In this document: one piece after another, positions 61,718 through 64,000 of the stretch
Numbering within the stretch: the stretch's first letter is position 1
Layout of the letters: every line of letters begins with the position of its first letter
Assembly: GCF_007981265.1 (NCBI RefSeq)
Contig: NZ_CP034363.1
Span: 124,001-188,000 of the forward strand
Direction of reading: 5' to 3'
Length of the DNA stretch: 64,000 nucleotides
DNA from: Pantoea sp. CCBC3-3-1
GTDB taxonomy: Bacteria; Pseudomonadota; Gammaproteobacteria; Enterobacterales; Enterobacteriaceae
Translations under genes and position numbers: made by a program
Notes under the pieces: model-generated
The model's database searches: none
Told to the model about the DNA's origin: nothing
The model's input: only the letters and a program-made list of their open reading frames with translations

Positions 61718-64000
61718 GTGGCGATTACCAGATCGAATTTATTTGGCAAGCTGGATGAGACTCTGTTCAAAAGTATCGAGAGTGCAACCACGCTTTGTAA
61801 GCTGCGTGGCAACCCTTATGTCGAACTGGTTCACTGGTTAAATCAGCTTTGGGGCCAGGGCGAAAATGACTTCCGCCTGATTGCCCGGCATTTTGAAGTA
61901 GATGCTGAGGTTATGGAAAGCGGATTTACTCAGTCACTGGCTCGTTTGCCTGCGGGTGCCAGTACCTTATCTGATTTCTCTTATCATATTGAGCTGGCCA
62001 TTGAACGCGCATGGATTTATGCCAGTCTGGAATGCTACGACAGCCGTATTCGTAGCGGGCATTTATTGATCGCCATGCTGACGACTATGGAGTTGCGCCG
62101 CGCTTTATTCGCTATTTCTCCCGCTTTTGAACGTATTTCGCTGGAACATTTAACCCATGATTTTGGCTACATCACGCAAAACTCACCGGAAGTTAGCGAA
62201 TCAGCCCAGGACGGTGCCGTCCCGGGCGAAGCCAGCAATGCCCTCAGCGTGGAAAAACGCGAGGGTGGGCTAAATCAATACGCCACCGATCTCACCGCAC
62301 TTGCCCGTGAAGGTAAAATCGATCCGGTCACGGGACGCGATCGTGAAATTAGTACCATGACGGATATTCTGCTGCGCCGCCGTCAAAACAATCCCCTGTT
62401 AACCGGCGAAGCGGGCGTTGGTAAAACGGCAGTGGTTGAAGGACTGGCGCTGGAAATCGTGGCGGGTAATGTGCCGCCGGCACTTGCCAAAGTTCGTTTG
62501 CTTGCGCTGGATGTCGTTGCGCTTTCCGCCGGGGCAAGCATGAAAGGCGAATTCGAGGCGCGACTGAAATCGGTATTAGAAGAGGCTATCGCTTCGCCAC
62601 AGCCGGTGATCCTTTTTATTGATGAAGTCCATACGCTGGTGGGCGCGGGTGGTACTGCCGGAACCGGTGATGCTGCCAACCTGTTAAAACCGGCGCTGGC
62701 GAGAGGCCAGCTGCGGACAATTGGCGCGACTACATGGCGTGAATTCAAACGTCATATCGAGAAAGATCCGGCGCTAACCCGGCGATTTCAGGTGTTGCAG
62801 GTAACGGAGCCGGATGAGGAAACCGCAGCCTGTATGCTGCGTAGCCTGCTGCCGGTTCTCGAAAAACATCATCAGGTCTGGATTACGGATGAGGCGTTAC
62901 AGGCTGCGGTTCGCCTTTCACATCGTTACATTCCAGCCCGTCAGCTGCCGGATAAAGCCATTAGCTTGCTGGATACCGCCTGCGCTCGTGTCGCAGTTGC
63001 GCAACACACGCCGCCTGCGGAGTTACAAATCCTCAAATTTCAGATGGAAACGGCACAAACAGAATTAGCCTTAACGGAAAAGGCGCTGCATCTGGGTAAA
63101 GGTAAGAAAGGCGATGCGGATTCTCTGATTGAGCGAATTGCTCAGCAAACAGCAAAATTTCAGCAGCTCGACGGACGCTGGCAAAGTGAAAAAACGCAGG
63201 TCGCGGCCATTATGGCAGTGCGTGAAGAATTACAGTCGCTGGCTCAACAGGGATCGCCAGAAGAAAAGAGCGTCTTGCAGTTGCAAAATAAGCTGGCCGG
63301 GCTTGAAGCCGATCTGCAAACGCTTCGTGGCGAGCAGCCGCTGGTTCACGCGGAAGTTAATGCTGAGGTGATCGGCAGCATTGTCGCAGACTGGACCGGC
63401 ATTCCTGTGGGACAGATGCTGAAAGATGATATTCGGGCCGTTCTTGAGCTTCCGCAGCGGTTGGCGGAACGGGTAATTGGTCAGGATCATGCGCTCCGTC
63501 AGGTCAGCGAAAGTATTCAGACCGCCCGAGCAGGACTGGCCGATCCGTGTAAACCCATCGGCGTATTTATGCTGGCGGGCCCTTCTGGCGTCGGCAAAAC
63601 CGAAACCGCGTTGGCCATAGCTGAACAGCTTTACGGTGGTGAGCACAATCTCATCACCCTTAATATGAGTGAATATCAGGAGGCGCATACTGTCTCTTCA
63701 CTAAAAGGTTCACCGCCGGGCTACGTCGGTTATGGTGAAGGTGGCGTATTAACCGAAGCCGTGCGCCGTAAGCCTTACAGCGTGGTATTGCTGGACGAGA
63801 TTGAGAAAGCGCATCCGGATGTGCATGAGCTTTTTTTCCAGGTTTTCGATAAGGGGCGCATGGAAGATGGCGAAGGACGACAGATTGATTTTAAAAATAC
63901 CATATTGCTCCTGACCAGCAATGCGGGTAGCGAGCTGATTGCCACGCTCTGTGCTGATGCGGATACTGCACCTGAAGCGGACGGGCTGAAAAAGATGCTT
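61718..64000 (+). CDS. tssH: TssH/ClpV, T6SS sheath-disassembly AAA+ ATPase (partial, 3' end outside window)
   Basis: A GTG start at 61718 with AAGGAA 8 nt upstream opens 761 codons to the window edge. Residues about 1-160 are the ClpV N-domain that binds the sheath (TssB/TssC). D1 has Walker A GEAGVGKT (230-237) and Walker B ILFIDEVHTL (about 300). A middle coiled-coil domain spans about 440-530. D2 has Walker A GPSGVGKT (621-628) and VVLLDEIEKAHPD. ClpV unfolds and recycles the contracted T6SS sheath. About 100-130 residues are missing to the right, where the remaining tss genes are expected. Confidence 0.95.
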   Translation, partial: MAITRSNLFGKLDETLFKSIESATTLCKLRGNPYVELVHWLNQLWGQGENDFRLIARHFEVDAEVMESGFTQSLARLPAGASTLSDFSYHIELAIERAWIYASLECYDSRIRSGHLLIAMLTTMELRRALFAISPAFERISLEHLTHDFGYITQNSPEVSESAQDGAVPGEASNALSVEKREGGLNQYATDLTALAREGKIDPVTGRDREISTMTDILLRRRQNNPLLTGEAGVGKTAVVEGLALEIVAGNVPPALAKVRLLALDVVALSAGASMKGEFEARLKSVLEEAIASPQPVILFIDEVHTLVGAGGTAGTGDAANLLKPALARGQLRTIGATTWREFKRHIEKDPALTRRFQVLQVTEPDEETAACMLRSLLPVLEKHHQVWITDEALQAAVRLSHRYIPARQLPDKAISLLDTACARVAVAQHTPPAELQILKFQMETAQTELALTEKALHLGKGKKGDADSLIERIAQQTAKFQQLDGRWQSEKTQVAAIMAVREELQSLAQQGSPEEKSVLQLQNKLAGLEADLQTLRGEQPLVHAEVNAEVIGSIVADWTGIPVGQMLKDDIRAVLELPQRLAERVIGQDHALRQVSESIQTARAGLADPCKPIGVFMLAGPSGVGKTETALAIAEQLYGGEHNLITLNMSEYQEAHTVSSLKGSPPGYVGYGEGGVLTEAVRRKPYSVVLLDEIEKAHPDVHELFFQVFDKGRMEDGEGRQIDFKNTILLLTSNAGSELIATLCADADTAPEADGLKKML

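Noticed and set aside
1..64000. CRISPR arrays, tRNA/rRNA genes, insertion sequences, prophage or integrase genes
   Set aside because: None was seen. No regularly spaced repeats, no tRNA cloverleaf recognised, and no transposase or integrase apart from the Rpn nuclease, which is not an IS element.

Overview
The window comes from a gammaproteobacterium of the order Enterobacterales. The first 23.5 kb reproduces, gene for gene and strand for strand, the enteric block bcsE-bcsR-bcsQ-bcsA-bcsB-bcsC-pdeK-dctA-yhjJ-kdgK-pdeH-yhjG-yhjE. The accessory genes (rhamnogalacturonan catabolism, agmatine catabolism, a type VI secretion cluster) fit a plant-associated genus, most likely Erwiniaceae (Erwinia/Pantoea type). 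That placement is an inference from gene content.

Layout. 1-12.3 kb: cellulose synthesis (bcsE partial and divergent; bcsRQABC as a tightly overlapping operon with no bcsZ cellulase gene) followed by the c-di-GMP phosphodiesterase gene pdeK. 12.5-23.6 kb: dctA, yhjJ, kdgK, pdeH (with a sigma-28 promoter), yhjG, yhjE, plus two extra loci between yhjJ and kdgK: an acetyl-esterase-like gene and an Rpn nuclease gene with an internal antitoxin-type start. 24-31.6 kb: an RND efflux adaptor and pump overlapping an AI-2E family permease, a membrane-anchored alpha/beta hydrolase and a YciT-type DeoR regulator. 31.6-34.7 kb: an MgtA-type Mg2+ ATPase behind a long leader with two coupled short ORFs and a C-rich, G-poor stretch. 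35-39.5 kb: LysR regulator, APC permease, aguB and an aguA broken by one in-frame stop. 39.6-42.1 kb: mntP behind a perfect MntR-type palindrome, an AzuC-like 25-residue small protein and two small exported proteins. 42.3-46.6 kb: a KdgR-box operon for unsaturated rhamnogalacturonides (transporter, GH105 hydrolase, KduD, and an RpiB/LacAB-family isomerase where KduI would be expected). 46.9-53 kb: adhP, a small hydrophobic ORF, an exported hydrolase, a Cys-rich exported protein, and a siderophore-type binding protein and TonB receptor. 53.2-64 kb: an AT-rich LuxR-type regulator and one edge of a T6SS cluster (tssF-tssG-tssA, a GT60-type glycosyltransferase, an OmpA-domain composite protein and an Eag-type chaperone on the minus strand; tssH/clpV on the plus strand running off the window).

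How the parts connect. c-di-GMP is the theme of the left part: BcsA needs it through its PilZ domain, and PdeK and PdeH degrade it, PdeH apparently under flagellar control. KdgK near 18 kb finishes the pathway started by the pectin-side operon at 42-46 kb, and both have a KdgR-like box. The most unusual region is the T6SS edge, where a predicted protein:GlcNAc-transferase gene is translationally coupled to structural T6SS genes.
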